This document shows, piece after piece, positions 1-7,535 of a stretch of 11,509 nt of DNA. Source of the stretch: Syntrophaceae bacterium (GTDB lineage: Bacteria; Desulfobacterota; Desulfomonilia; Desulfomonilales; Desulfomonilaceae); the NCBI GenBank assembly GCA_014874425.1, contig JACWAG010000154.1, positions 1-11,509 on the forward strand, written 5' to 3'. Within the stretch, counting starts at the first letter, position 1, and each line of letters begins with the position of its first letter. The notes below the pieces were generated by a model. It saw only the letters and a program-made list of their open reading frames with translations, made no database searches and had not been told where the DNA came from. A program made the translations under genes and the position numbers.

Positions 1-960
1 CATAATGACTCCGGAACTGCCGTCGCCTGCTCACTTGCAGCGGTCGAAATCGGTGTAAAACAAATTCAGGGCACTATTAACGGCATAGGGGAAAGATGTG
101 GAAATACGAATTTGATCTCGATCATCCCGGCCCTTGCTCTCAAAATGGGAAAACTGGATTATGATCCGGCAAAGTTGAGGTGGATCAAACATCTGTCTGA
201 ATTTGTGGATGAAATGGCCAACCGCACGCCGAATAAGGCACAACCTTACGTTGGTTCCGCCGCTTTCGCCCACAAGGGGGGATTGCACTCCAGCGCAGTC
301 ATGAAAATTCCTCGTGCTTATGAGCACGTTGACCCCAAGCTGGTCGGGGCTTCCAGACATATGCCTATCTCGGAACAGGCCGGGAGGGCGGCTTTAGCTC
401 AAAAGGCCGCAGAGTTCGGGATCGATCTGGCCCCTGACGATCCCCGAGTTGGAGAAGTTCTTAAAATTATAAAAGACCTCGAAGCTCAAGGCGCCAGATA
501 CGACATCGCCGATGGATCTTTCAAACTCTTGCTTAAAAGGATGCTTGGACTTCATAAGAGATTCTTCACTCTCCATGGATTCAGCGTAACCAGCTCCAAG
601 AGAAAGGGTGATACGAAGACATATTCGGACGCGGTCATTCGAATTGTTGTGAGAGACAAAATGGAATTTTCCGCCGCTGAAGGAAATGGGCCAGTACACG
701 CGCTGGACAACGCGTTAAGACAAGCATTGACAACATTTTACCCAAATGTCGGTGAAGTGCGTCTCACAGACTTCAAAGTAAGGGTTTTAGAAGGGACGTC
801 CGGAACTGGGGCTACTGTCAGCGTCTTGATAGAGTCGACTGATGGCGAAGATGTCTGGTGGACCGTAGGATTCAACGAAAACGTAATACAGGCGTCCTGG
901 AACGCTTTAGTAGATAGTATTGACTACAAACTTCAAAAAGATCTCGTCGGACAGGGATGA
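1..960 (+). CDS. cimA: (R)-citramalate synthase, 3' part (5' end outside window)
   Basis: This is the C-terminal 319 residues of an enzyme of the 2-isopropylmalate/homocitrate/citramalate synthase family. These enzymes condense an alpha-keto acid with acetyl-CoA; citramalate synthase uses pyruvate and feeds threonine-independent isoleucine synthesis. The reading frame is already open at base 1. Visible motifs are HNDSG at fragment residues 1-5 (end of the TIM barrel, metal-binding HxH region), NGIGERCGN at 27-35, and AFAHKGGLHSSAV near 88-100. From about residue 200 comes a LeuA-type regulatory dimer domain with GNGPVHALDNALR and a WWTVGFNENVIQASWNALVDS-type ending, which resembles CimA more than LeuA. 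The full protein should be about 520-540 residues, so roughly 200 are missing upstream. The gene ends in TGA at 958-960 and its last 41 bp overlap the next gene. The family is certain; the exact substrate (citramalate rather than isopropylmalate or homocitrate) is inferred from C-terminal resemblance. Confidence 0.88.
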   Translation, partial: HNDSGTAVACSLAAVEIGVKQIQGTINGIGERCGNTNLISIIPALALKMGKLDYDPAKLRWIKHLSEFVDEMANRTPNKAQPYVGSAAFAHKGGLHSSAVMKIPRAYEHVDPKLVGASRHMPISEQAGRAALAQKAAEFGIDLAPDDPRVGEVLKIIKDLEAQGARYDIADGSFKLLLKRMLGLHKRFFTLHGFSVTSSKRKGDTKTYSDAVIRIVVRDKMEFSAAEGNGPVHALDNALRQALTTFYPNVGEVRLTDFKVRVLEGTSGTGATVSVLIESTDGEDVWWTVGFNENVIQASWNALVDSIDYKLQKDLVGQG

Positions 961-1522
961 ACCCAATCCTCATTCAGCCACATCGGGGTTTAAGGCTGCG
1001 CGGGGACTCGCCATAATCGCGGCTGTATTTACTCTCGCAAGCGTTATCCGGCTGAACATCCCGAACTACCAACTTTCCGGACCTACCATTTCAACCCTAA
1101 CGGATTCAGGTGATTGCGGCTATCAAATGGTCGTGGACAGGAAAGTCCTTGGGACGCTATTTCTGGACAAACCAACTACGATCGAGAAAATATCAGAGGC
1201 TATTGGATACCATGGCGCAAGAGGAAGCCATGTGGAGAAGGTTGTCCCGTGTGGTTCCGTGATAATCTTAGACCGGGACGGTCACCTGCTTGAGGTTCAG
1301 CGGCTTGCAGGCGCCCACATTGTAGCTTGTGGCAAGAGGATAGACCTGAAATCCGCCACTGGAGAAGATGTGCGAAGCGTGCCCGGTATCGGGCCTGGCC
1401 TGGCGAGAAGAATTAAAGAACATACGGACGCTTTCGGTCCATTTGAGAGTGTGGACGACCTCGTGAAAGTCAAGGGAATTGGTCCAAGAAAGGCCCAAGA
1501 GCTGAAGCTGTATTTAAAATGA
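920..1522 (+). CDS. Membrane-anchored ComEA-like helix-hairpin-helix protein
   Basis: A 200-residue protein. Residues 1-27 are polar, residues 28-43 (GLAIIAAVFTLASVIR) form one hydrophobic segment that should anchor it in the inner membrane, residues 65-138 are a soluble region I do not firmly recognise, and residues 140-200 are a ComEA-type double helix-hairpin-helix with VPGIGPGLA (154-162) and VKGIGPRKA (184-192). ComEA proteins bind incoming DNA at the membrane during transformation, and the C-terminal part matches that family. The start must be TTG at 920: the frame has a stop at 911-913 and no ATG, GTG or TTG between 920 and the membrane segment. No good Shine-Dalgarno precedes it, so translation may be weak or coupled to cimA, which it overlaps by 41 bp. 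It ends 8 bp from the end of the convergent larB gene. A role in DNA uptake is inferred from the fold only; no other competence gene is present here. Confidence 0.8.
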   Translation: MTTNFKKISSDRDEPNPHSATSGFKAARGLAIIAAVFTLASVIRLNIPNYQLSGPTISTLTDSGDCGYQMVVDRKVLGTLFLDKPTTIEKISEAIGYHGARGSHVEKVVPCGSVIILDRDGHLLEVQRLAGAHIVACGKRIDLKSATGEDVRSVPGIGPGLARRIKEHTDAFGPFESVDDLVKVKGIGPRKAQELKLYLK

Positions 1523-1530
1523 CGCCTTAA

Positions 1531-2322
1531 TCAGGATGATTGTGTAATGCCTGAATTCGCAGATAATCCATTCTCACGGTTAATAACACTTGCGGCATAG
1601 GCGGCTCCAAATCCGTTATCAATGTTGACCACTACGACGCCGGGCGCACAAGAATTGAGCATTCCCAACAACGCGGCTATTCCTCCGAAAGACGCTCCAT
1701 ATCCGACTGAAGTAGGCACTGCGATTAACGGACGATCTACAAGTCCGCCCACCACACTGGGCAGAGCCCCTTCCATTCCCGCCACGACGATTATTACCGA
1801 CGCTGAGTTGATCAGATCAAGGTGGGAGAGGACCCTGTGAATCCCTGCTATGCCTACGTCATACAAAGTTTTGACCTGGTTTCCAAGGGCCAATGCCGTG
1901 ATCCTGGCTTCTTCTGCGACAGGCAGATCGGATGTGCCGGCGGCCACGATAAGCACAGTTCCACGTCCACGATTTACGATTTCCGTTGAAGAATAGAGAA
2001 GCGTTCTCGCAAGAGGATTGTAGTCCATCGTTGATCCCGCACGCTCCCTTACATACTCGGCCTTTGGAGAATCAACCCGGGTTATTAGAACCACATCGTG
2101 CCGAGCGGCCAGTCTTTCAAATATTCTCAGAATTTGGTCCGCAGTTTTACCCTCACCGTAAATCACTTCTGGAAACCCAAGCCTTAGTGACCTGTGATGA
2201 TCGATGCTGGCAAAGCCTAGTTCTTCCGTCTCAACTTTCTGAAACAAAAGACTAGCCGGTTCAACTGCCAACGAGCCGGATCTTACCTGTTCAAGAATTC
2301 CAATTAATCGTTCTCTGTTCAA
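1531..2322 (-). CDS. larB: Nickel pincer cofactor biosynthesis protein LarB
   Basis: A 263-residue protein of the LarB/PurE-like family. LarB carboxylates and hydrolyses nicotinic acid adenine dinucleotide to pyridinium-3,5-biscarboxylic acid mononucleotide, the first step towards the nickel-pincer nucleotide of lactate racemase and related LarA enzymes. The N-terminal helix MNRERLIGILEQVRSGSLAV is typical of the family. The PurE-like core carries AAGTSDLPVAEEA (127-139), YDVGIAGIHR (154-163), AGMEGALPSVVGGLV (181-195), VPTSVGYGASFGG (202-214) and LNSCAPGVVVVNIDNGFGA (222-240). C225 sits where the nicotinate-ring-attacking cysteine of characterised LarB lies, and E184 is at the expected distance. 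The start is TTG at 2322, supported by the family N-terminus though not by a clear ribosome site. It lies 10 bp downstream of the CBS-domain gene, so the two are probably co-transcribed. LarC, LarE and LarA are not in the window. Confidence 0.93.
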   Translation of the reverse strand: MNRERLIGILEQVRSGSLAVEPASLLFQKVETEELGFASIDHHRSLRLGFPEVIYGEGKTADQILRIFERLAARHDVVLITRVDSPKAEYVRERAGSTMDYNPLARTLLYSSTEIVNRGRGTVLIVAAGTSDLPVAEEARITALALGNQVKTLYDVGIAGIHRVLSHLDLINSASVIIVVAGMEGALPSVVGGLVDRPLIAVPTSVGYGASFGGIAALLGMLNSCAPGVVVVNIDNGFGAAYAASVINRENGLSANSGITQSS

Positions 2323-2332
2323 TTTTGATGCG

Positions 2333-2779
2333 CTACGCCAACGATCGGACTACATCTACCTTGCCTATTACACCCAGTAGCTTTTCATCATCAACTACTG
2401 GGATTGTATAATATCTATTTTCGGACATTATTCGCGCTACCTCGGTAACATCCGCATCAGGCTCTACACTCATAGCAGGATGCGAATAAATGTCACCGAC
2501 CTTTGTAGCGGCGATTCTCTTCAGGTCCTTATGTAAACGCCATGGATTCTCCATGGGGATTATTGAATCCAGTATTACGAAAACAGTAGGGATGTGTAGC
2601 GGTTTATTAAACTCCACTAGATCAGATTCGGAAACAATCCCAATCACAGCGCCTTCTTCATCAACAACAGGGACTCCACTTATGTTATTTTGGAGAAGGA
2701 CTTGGGCCAATTCCCTAATTGGGGTTTCTATGGTAACCGTGATTACATCCTTGGTCATAATGTCAGATGCTTTTAACAT
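2333..2779 (-). CDS. Two-CBS-domain protein
   Basis: A 148-residue soluble protein made of a CBS pair (Bateman module) and little else. CBS1 spans about 1-59 (ASDIMTKDVITV, GVPVVDEEGAVIGIVSESDL) and CBS2 about 93-148 (VGDIYSHPAMSVEPDADVTE, YYTIPVVDDEKLLGVIGKVDV). They are separated by a hydrophobic linker, about 60-92, that includes LHIPTVFVILDSIIPMENPW. CBS pairs usually bind adenosine nucleotides and act as energy or ligand sensors. No catalytic domain is attached, so the partner is unknown. The ATG at 2779 is preceded by a good Shine-Dalgarno (AGGAG on the minus strand, 2785-2789). It is the first gene of a two-gene unit with larB, with 10 bp between them, and has its own promoter at 2851-2879. 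A link between adenylate sensing and pincer-cofactor synthesis is only an inference from adjacency. Confidence 0.9.
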   Translation of the reverse strand: MLKASDIMTKDVITVTIETPIRELAQVLLQNNISGVPVVDEEGAVIGIVSESDLVEFNKPLHIPTVFVILDSIIPMENPWRLHKDLKRIAATKVGDIYSHPAMSVEPDADVTEVARIMSENRYYTIPVVDDEKLLGVIGKVDVVRSLA

Positions 2780-2850
2780 TAAAGGCTCCTGGCAGGCTGC
2801 GGTAAACAGCGGCAGACAGTTTGTAAGGTTATCGGAAAGAATTGTCGTTC

Positions 2851-2879
2851 ACTATAAACAAGCGCCGCATGTTCGTCAA
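2851..2879 (-). promoter_or_regulatory. Sigma70-type promoter for the CBS protein-larB unit
   Basis: Read on the minus strand, TTGACG (2879-2874) is followed by exactly 17 bp and TATAGT (2856-2851). Each hexamer matches the consensus at five of six positions with optimal spacing. Transcription would begin near 2844, giving a leader of about 65 nt before the ATG at 2779. It lies in the 139-bp gap after clpB, so the CBS-larB pair need not depend on clpB read-through. I see no clear terminator for clpB in this gap. Confidence 0.65.
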
Positions 2880-2918
2880 TATTGCCCATGCGATGTCTGA
2901 CACACCGTAATTCCATAC

Positions 2919-5501
2919 TCATTTTACAAATTTAAAGTGGTCACCCTCCACAGCAACCCCTATGGTATCATCAGGACTGAACTTTCCGCTCAGAATTTCA
3001 GAAGCCAACGGATTTTCAATAAGACGCTGGATCGATCTCTTCAATGGCCTCGCCCCATAAGCTGGGTCAAAACCCTCGTCTGCCAGCAAATCCCGAGCCT
3101 GAATGCTGAGATTCAAAGTTAGTCTGCTTTCGGCGAGTCGCCTATTCAATCGACCAATCTGGATATCCACAATTTTTTTGATGTCTTCCTTATTTAGGGC
3201 ATGGAATATTATTATGTCATCGAGTCGGTTCAAGAACTCAGGCCTGAAATGGAAACGAAGGGCTTCCATTACTCTTGTCCTCATGGTCTCCTCCTCTTTT
3301 CCGGAATAATCCCTGATTTCAGTGGAGCCGATGTTGGACGTCATGATAATAATAGAGTTCTTGAAATCAACTGTTCGACCTTTTCCGTCTGTAAGTCTAC
3401 CATCATCCAGTATTTGCAGCATGGCGTTAAAGACTTCGGGATGCGCCTTTTCAATTTCATCAAAAAGGACGACAGAATAGGGGCGACGACGAATAGCCTC
3501 TGTAAGATATCCACCTTCATCATAGCCAACATAACCTGGTGGGGCTCCTATCAACCTGGCCACAGAATGCCTTTCCATATATTCGGACATGTCTACACGC
3601 ACCATAGCCTGCTCGTCATCGAACAGGAATTCGGCAAGCGCTCTGGCAAGCTCAGTCTTACCTACCCCGGTCGGTCCAAGGAATATAAAGGAACCGATTG
3701 GTCGATTAGGGTCCTGCAATCCTGACCTGGCCCTACGGACAGCGTTTGATACCGCTATAATGGCCTCTTTTTGGCCAATGACCCTTTGGCCAATCCTCTC
3801 TTCCATATTCAGAAGCTTGCTAACCTCGCTCTCTAGCATTCGAGCAACAGGTATGCCCGTCCATTTAGCAACTACTTCAGCCACATCTTCCGGACCAACT
3901 TCTTCTTTGAGAAGCCCTCCGTCTTTTTGTATCTCACCCAGTTCCGTGTTTTTTTCTTTGATGTCCTTTTCGATAGAAATCAACATTCCATACTTAAGTT
4001 CAGCCGCCTTTGAGAGATTACCTTCCCGCTCGGCTTGGGCAGCTTGAGATTTGGCTTGTTCGTACCGTTCCTTGAGTTGCCTGATTTGGCCTATGACCAG
4101 CTTTTCTTTGCGCCATTCCTCTTTTAGTGTGTCAGACTCGGCGGTAAGGCGCGCTATTTCCTCCTCGACCTTTTCCAGTCGTTCCATGCTGTTCTGGTCA
4201 GACTCCTTTTTTAATGCTTGCTGTTCAATCTGAAGCTGAATGATTTTCCGATCTATCTCATCAATTTCCGTAGGCATGGAATCGATCTCTATTCTCAGCT
4301 TGGAGGACGCTTCATCAATCAGGTCTATTGCCTTGTCCGGCAGGAATCTATCAGTGATGTACCTGTTGGACAATGTCACGGCGGATATAATAGCGGCATC
4401 CTGGATGCGGACTCCGTGGTGCAACTCATAGCGTTCCTTGAGACCCCGCAGTATGGATATAGAATCCTCTACCGAAGGTTCAGCGACGTAAACCGGCTGA
4501 AATCGGCGTTCAAGGGCGGCGTCTTTCTCAATGTATTTTCTGTACTCGTTAACAGTGGTGGCGCCAACCGCCCTTAACTCTCCTCTTGCCAGAGCCGGTT
4601 TCAACATGTTTGAGGCGTCCATCGATCCTTCCGCCGCTCCCGCTCCTACGAGGGTATGCATTTCATCGATAAACAGGATTATCTCCCCAGCCGCGTTTGT
4701 AATTTCTTTAAGTACGGCTTTAAGTCTGTCTTCAAATTCTCCACGATATTTGGCGCCAGCTACTAATTGACCTACATCGAGAGCCATGACACGTTTTCCC
4801 CTAAGTGTCTCTGGAATATCGCCGGAAACTATTCTACCTGCAAGCCCCTCTACAATGGCCGTTTTTCCAACACCAGGATCACCTATCAAGACTGGATTGT
4901 TCTTTGTTCTTCTGGACAGGACCTGTATTATTCGACGAATTTCGTCATCCCTACCTATTACCGGATCCAGCTTGCCCTTGCCGGCCAATTCAGTTAGGTC
5001 TTTGGTAAACCTCTTGAGCGCCTGATATTTCTCCTCAGGGGCTTGGTCTGTTACTCGTTGGGTCCCACGAATATCGGTCAGGACGGTATATATCTTGTCC
5101 TTTGTTACACCCCTGGAGTTAAGAATATTGGCAGCGGCCGTACCCGAAGCTTGAGAAATGGCTATAAGAAGATGTTCAACCGACACGTATTCATCGCGCA
5201 ATTGTTCCATCTCTTTGAACGCGCTCTCCAAAACAGCCCTTAAACTGTTTGAGAAATAGCGATCAGCGACTGCGCCGGACTGCTGGGGAAAACGTTCGAT
5301 CGCCTGAAGATTTTCACTTCTTATTCTCTCCAGATCAGCCCCGAGTTTCTTTATTATTTCAACACAGAGCCCTTCGTCATCTGAAAGAAGAGCCAACAGA
5401 AGGTGCTCGGTATCTACCTGAGGATTTCCTCTCTTGGAAGCCACATTTTGAGCCGTTTCCAAAGCTTCCTGAGACTTCAATGTGAATCTGTCCAAACGCA
5501 T
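2919..5501 (-). CDS. clpB: ATP-dependent chaperone ClpB (protein disaggregase)
   Basis: An 860-residue Hsp100 AAA+ protein, the usual ClpB length. ClpB hexamers thread aggregated proteins through a central pore together with DnaK in the cytoplasm. Order of parts: Clp N-domain (about 1-145, starting MRLDRFTLKSQEAL); NBD1 with Walker A GDPGVGKT (207-214), pore loop KYRGEFE (251-257), Walker B LFIDE (276-280) and arginine-finger region ERRF (331-334); the long coiled-coil middle domain (about 400-525) that distinguishes ClpB from ClpA and ClpC; NBD2 with Walker A GPTGVGKT (609-616), pore loop GYVGY (656-660), Walker B VVLFDE (677-682), sensor FRPEFLNR (752-759); and a C-terminal domain with GARPLKR (816-822). 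The chosen ATG at 5501 matches the family start and has a strong AAGGAGG site (5515-5509). The frame is open 35 codons further upstream, but that extension does not look like ClpB. The upstream region is shared with a divergent signalling gene. Confidence 0.98.
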   Translation of the reverse strand: MRLDRFTLKSQEALETAQNVASKRGNPQVDTEHLLLALLSDDEGLCVEIIKKLGADLERIRSENLQAIERFPQQSGAVADRYFSNSLRAVLESAFKEMEQLRDEYVSVEHLLIAISQASGTAAANILNSRGVTKDKIYTVLTDIRGTQRVTDQAPEEKYQALKRFTKDLTELAGKGKLDPVIGRDDEIRRIIQVLSRRTKNNPVLIGDPGVGKTAIVEGLAGRIVSGDIPETLRGKRVMALDVGQLVAGAKYRGEFEDRLKAVLKEITNAAGEIILFIDEMHTLVGAGAAEGSMDASNMLKPALARGELRAVGATTVNEYRKYIEKDAALERRFQPVYVAEPSVEDSISILRGLKERYELHHGVRIQDAAIISAVTLSNRYITDRFLPDKAIDLIDEASSKLRIEIDSMPTEIDEIDRKIIQLQIEQQALKKESDQNSMERLEKVEEEIARLTAESDTLKEEWRKEKLVIGQIRQLKERYEQAKSQAAQAEREGNLSKAAELKYGMLISIEKDIKEKNTELGEIQKDGGLLKEEVGPEDVAEVVAKWTGIPVARMLESEVSKLLNMEERIGQRVIGQKEAIIAVSNAVRRARSGLQDPNRPIGSFIFLGPTGVGKTELARALAEFLFDDEQAMVRVDMSEYMERHSVARLIGAPPGYVGYDEGGYLTEAIRRRPYSVVLFDEIEKAHPEVFNAMLQILDDGRLTDGKGRTVDFKNSIIIMTSNIGSTEIRDYSGKEEETMRTRVMEALRFHFRPEFLNRLDDIIIFHALNKEDIKKIVDIQIGRLNRRLAESRLTLNLSIQARDLLADEGFDPAYGARPLKRSIQRLIENPLASEILSGKFSPDDTIGVAVEGDHFKFVK

Positions 5502-5817
5502 GGTCTTGCCTCCTTGAACAATTTCTCTATATCGGAGACTCCGTCTCAATTCCGAAATTGATGGGGCGCCGAATTTAGTTGGTTGTTTGACGGAACCTCG
5601 ACCCAATAGGATGGGATCATAAAGACCAACTTATGTTCACAGGTAAGGCGCCTTGGTATGACTGTCAATCGAATTGATGACCTATTTCACAGTTATTGTT
5701 GACTTAAGGCAATCTCGTGGTTAGGATTCGATTGACAACATTTGATCAAAATCCACGATACCAATGTTCTAGGACTTACTATTGATCGTTTTCGTTAAAC
5801 CGGCGGAGACTTTATAA
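5502..5817. promoter_or_regulatory. Divergent control region between clpB and the HD-GYP gene
   Basis: This 316-bp stretch holds no gene I can support. Nearest clpB are its AAGGAGG ribosome site (5509-5515), a small hairpin GAGAC-TCC-GTCTC (5535-5547), a second short repeat CAATT-CCGA-AATTG (5547-5560), and CCCCAT on the minus strand (5566-5561), which resembles a sigma32 -10 element; a matching CTTGAA -35 is not evident. Further out are the palindrome AAGGCGCCTT (5645-5654) and a perfect 12-bp inverted repeat (5663-5674 and 5726-5737) whose arms carry outward TTGACA boxes. Next to the second arm is the palindrome TTTGATCAAA (5741-5750). Both flanking genes are probably transcribed from within this region. 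Confidence 0.6.
5699..5727 (+). promoter_or_regulatory. Candidate sigma70 promoter for the HD-GYP regulator
   Basis: TTGACT (5699-5704), 17 bp, then TAGGAT (5722-5727): five and four matches to consensus with optimal spacing. Transcription would start near 5734, inside the right arm of the 12-bp inverted repeat, leaving a leader of about 84 nt. A second -35-like TTGACA lies at 5732-5737, but what follows 16-18 bp later (around ACGATA) is a poor -10. Confidence 0.4.
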
Positions 5818-7374
5818 GTGGTTTCTGACCTCCAAAACGCACAGTACGCCGAACAGGAAAATGCGCATACTAATAATCGGGAAACCTCACCGAGGTTGTT
5901 GGTGGCTGATGACGATGTTACCGCATTGGGAGAATTGTCGGAACTGTTGACATTAAGTGGTTTTGAAGTTGTCCAGGCCCCGTCAGGTGACAAAGCAAGG
6001 GAACTGTTTTCAAATGAAAAACCGGACTTGGTTATAACCGACATTCTCATGCCCGGTTTGGACGGCATCAGCCTTCTGAAACTGATCAAGGAAGCTGATG
6101 ACATCATACCTGTAGTAATGATAACTGGCTACGGCGAAATGGGGACCGCCATCAGGGCGCTTAGGCTCGGGGCTTTCGATTTTCTGCTCAAACCGATAAA
6201 TGGGGAAATACTAATTTCAACAGTGGAAAAGGGATTGGAGCACCACAGACTCAAACTCTTGGAGAAAGAGTACACCCATCGCCTTGAAACTCAAGTTGAA
6301 AGCAGAACCAAAGAATTAGCCAAAACGAATGAATTCTTAAGGGGCATTTTAGAAAGCTCCAGGAGGGTCTCGATTGTAGTTACCAATTTGCAGAGACAGA
6401 TCTTGTTTTGGAACTCCGGCGCTGAAAACATTTTTGGCTACTCCAAAGAGGAGATACTCGGTCAATTGGTCGCCAAACTCTATCCAGCCAACATAGATCC
6501 CAACGAAGTTCAAAACACTCTGAGGGAGGCTCTCACAAACGAATTTGGCGCTGCCCAGACAGTTATCAAGCAAATTTCTAAAAATCATGAAGAGGTGGTG
6601 CTTTCTCTTGCAATATCTCCAATGCTCGACCGGAAAGGAAAAATGACCGGAGTGGTAGGACTCGGGCAGGATATTACAGAACAATTCCGGCTTCATGAGG
6701 AGTTGGTAGCATCTTATTCACGGATAAGAAAGATTCAGGGCGCTTCTATTTTTGCCCTGGCGCAACTGGCCGAAGCGCGTGACGGTGAAACAGGGGCTCA
6801 TCTGAAAAGGATCAGGCAATATTGCGCTGTTCTATGCGAAAGTATTCGAAAACGCCCCGTCTACGGCCCATTGATGACTTCGGAGTTCATTGAAGATTTG
6901 GTTCAATGCTCAGTATTGCATGACATCGGAAAGATTGTAATTCCGGACAGTATACTTTTCAAACCTGGTAAATATAGGAACGACGAATTTGAAATCATGC
7001 AGGAGCATGCCCTACTCGGTGGAAAGGCCCTATCGGAAGCCGCAAAAGAAACCGGTGAGTCTCAAAGTTACCTGTCAGTCGGAGCCGACGTCGCCTACTA
7101 TCATCACGAACGATGGGATGGTTCTGGATATCCTTTCGGGTTGCGTGAGCTTCAAATTCCACTCTCGGCGCGTGTTGTATCATTGTGCGATGTGTATGAC
7201 GCGTTGAGATCAAAAAGACGTTACAAAGACGATTTTTCTCACGAAAATTCTGTGAAGCTTATAGTTGAACAACGGGGCAAACAGTTTGACCCGGAAATCG
7301 TTGACGCCTTCTTGGACAGCTTGGATGGTTTTGAACAGATCATAAACGATTTTGATAAAAATCATGCAAGTTAG
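5818..7374 (+). CDS. Response regulator with PAS and HD-GYP phosphodiesterase domains
   Basis: A 518-residue cytoplasmic signalling protein of RpfG-like type with an added PAS domain. HD-GYP domains hydrolyse the second messenger cyclic di-GMP. The receiver domain (about 25-140) has acidic residues D31-D33, the phosphate acceptor D75 in TDILMPG, T103 and K125 (LLKP), so it should be phosphorylatable. A helical linker (140-172) leads into a PAS domain (about 173-290, with NSGAENIFGYSKEEILG and GLGQDITEQ). The HD-GYP domain (about 305-515) keeps its catalytic set: AEARDGETGAHLKRI (318-332), HDIGK (368-372), H397, and HHERWDGSGYP (429-439), so it is predicted active. The start is GTG at 5818: an in-frame TAA sits immediately upstream, and GGAG at 5805-5808 is well spaced. 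No histidine kinase partner is encoded nearby, so its input is unknown. It is transcribed divergently from clpB. Confidence 0.93.
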   Translation: MVSDLQNAQYAEQENAHTNNRETSPRLLVADDDVTALGELSELLTLSGFEVVQAPSGDKARELFSNEKPDLVITDILMPGLDGISLLKLIKEADDIIPVVMITGYGEMGTAIRALRLGAFDFLLKPINGEILISTVEKGLEHHRLKLLEKEYTHRLETQVESRTKELAKTNEFLRGILESSRRVSIVVTNLQRQILFWNSGAENIFGYSKEEILGQLVAKLYPANIDPNEVQNTLREALTNEFGAAQTVIKQISKNHEEVVLSLAISPMLDRKGKMTGVVGLGQDITEQFRLHEELVASYSRIRKIQGASIFALAQLAEARDGETGAHLKRIRQYCAVLCESIRKRPVYGPLMTSEFIEDLVQCSVLHDIGKIVIPDSILFKPGKYRNDEFEIMQEHALLGGKALSEAAKETGESQSYLSVGADVAYYHHERWDGSGYPFGLRELQIPLSARVVSLCDVYDALRSKRRYKDDFSHENSVKLIVEQRGKQFDPEIVDAFLDSLDGFEQIINDFDKNHAS

Positions 7375-7389
7375 TTCGCTCAAATTTAC

Positions 7390-7440
7390 GGCTATTGTGG
7401 AACTTGGTTGAACTTATAGGTTCGCAATAACCCACATTTT
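7390..7440 (+). terminator. Possible terminator hairpin after the HD-GYP gene
   Basis: GGCTATTGTG (7390-7399) can pair with CGCAATAACC (7423-7432) with one mismatch and one G-U pair. The stem can continue inwards imperfectly to about 7404/7418. Four T residues follow at 7437-7440 after a short CACA spacer. The U-run is short and offset, so this is only a candidate rho-independent terminator. Confidence 0.35.
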
Positions 7441-7535
7441 CCCAACCGATCATTCAAATTGGATGTTAAATTCTTCACAGGGGGTGACAAATTGTGTAAA
7501 CTTAATAATCCTATTTTTTGAGAGAGTGTTTTGGT

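Noticed and set aside
2880..2918. Rho-independent terminator for clpB
   Set aside because: Only a 4-bp TGTC-A-GACA repeat and no T-run on the transcript strand.
3201..3725. Plus-strand 174-codon frame inside clpB
   Set aside because: Shadow of the clpB NBD2 coding sequence; low-complexity translation without family features.
5502..5606. 35-codon N-terminal extension of clpB
   Set aside because: The frame is open, but the ATG at 5501 has a strong AAGGAGG site and matches the family start; the extension covers the leader hairpins and looks non-coding.
5741..5750. TTTGATCAAA as an FNR/CRP-type operator
   Set aside because: It is a 10-bp palindrome with TTGAT and ATCAA overlapping, without the 4-bp spacer of an FNR site. 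Short A/T palindromes are expected by chance.
7484..7509. Promoter GTGACA ... TAATAA for the radical SAM gene
   Set aside because: The spacing is 13 bp, too short, and other pairings of nearby hexamers are also poorly spaced.
7375..7535. Precursor-peptide gene upstream of the radical SAM gene
   Set aside because: The only start with a purine-rich upstream (TTG near 7492) gives about nine codons. No peptide of credible length is present.
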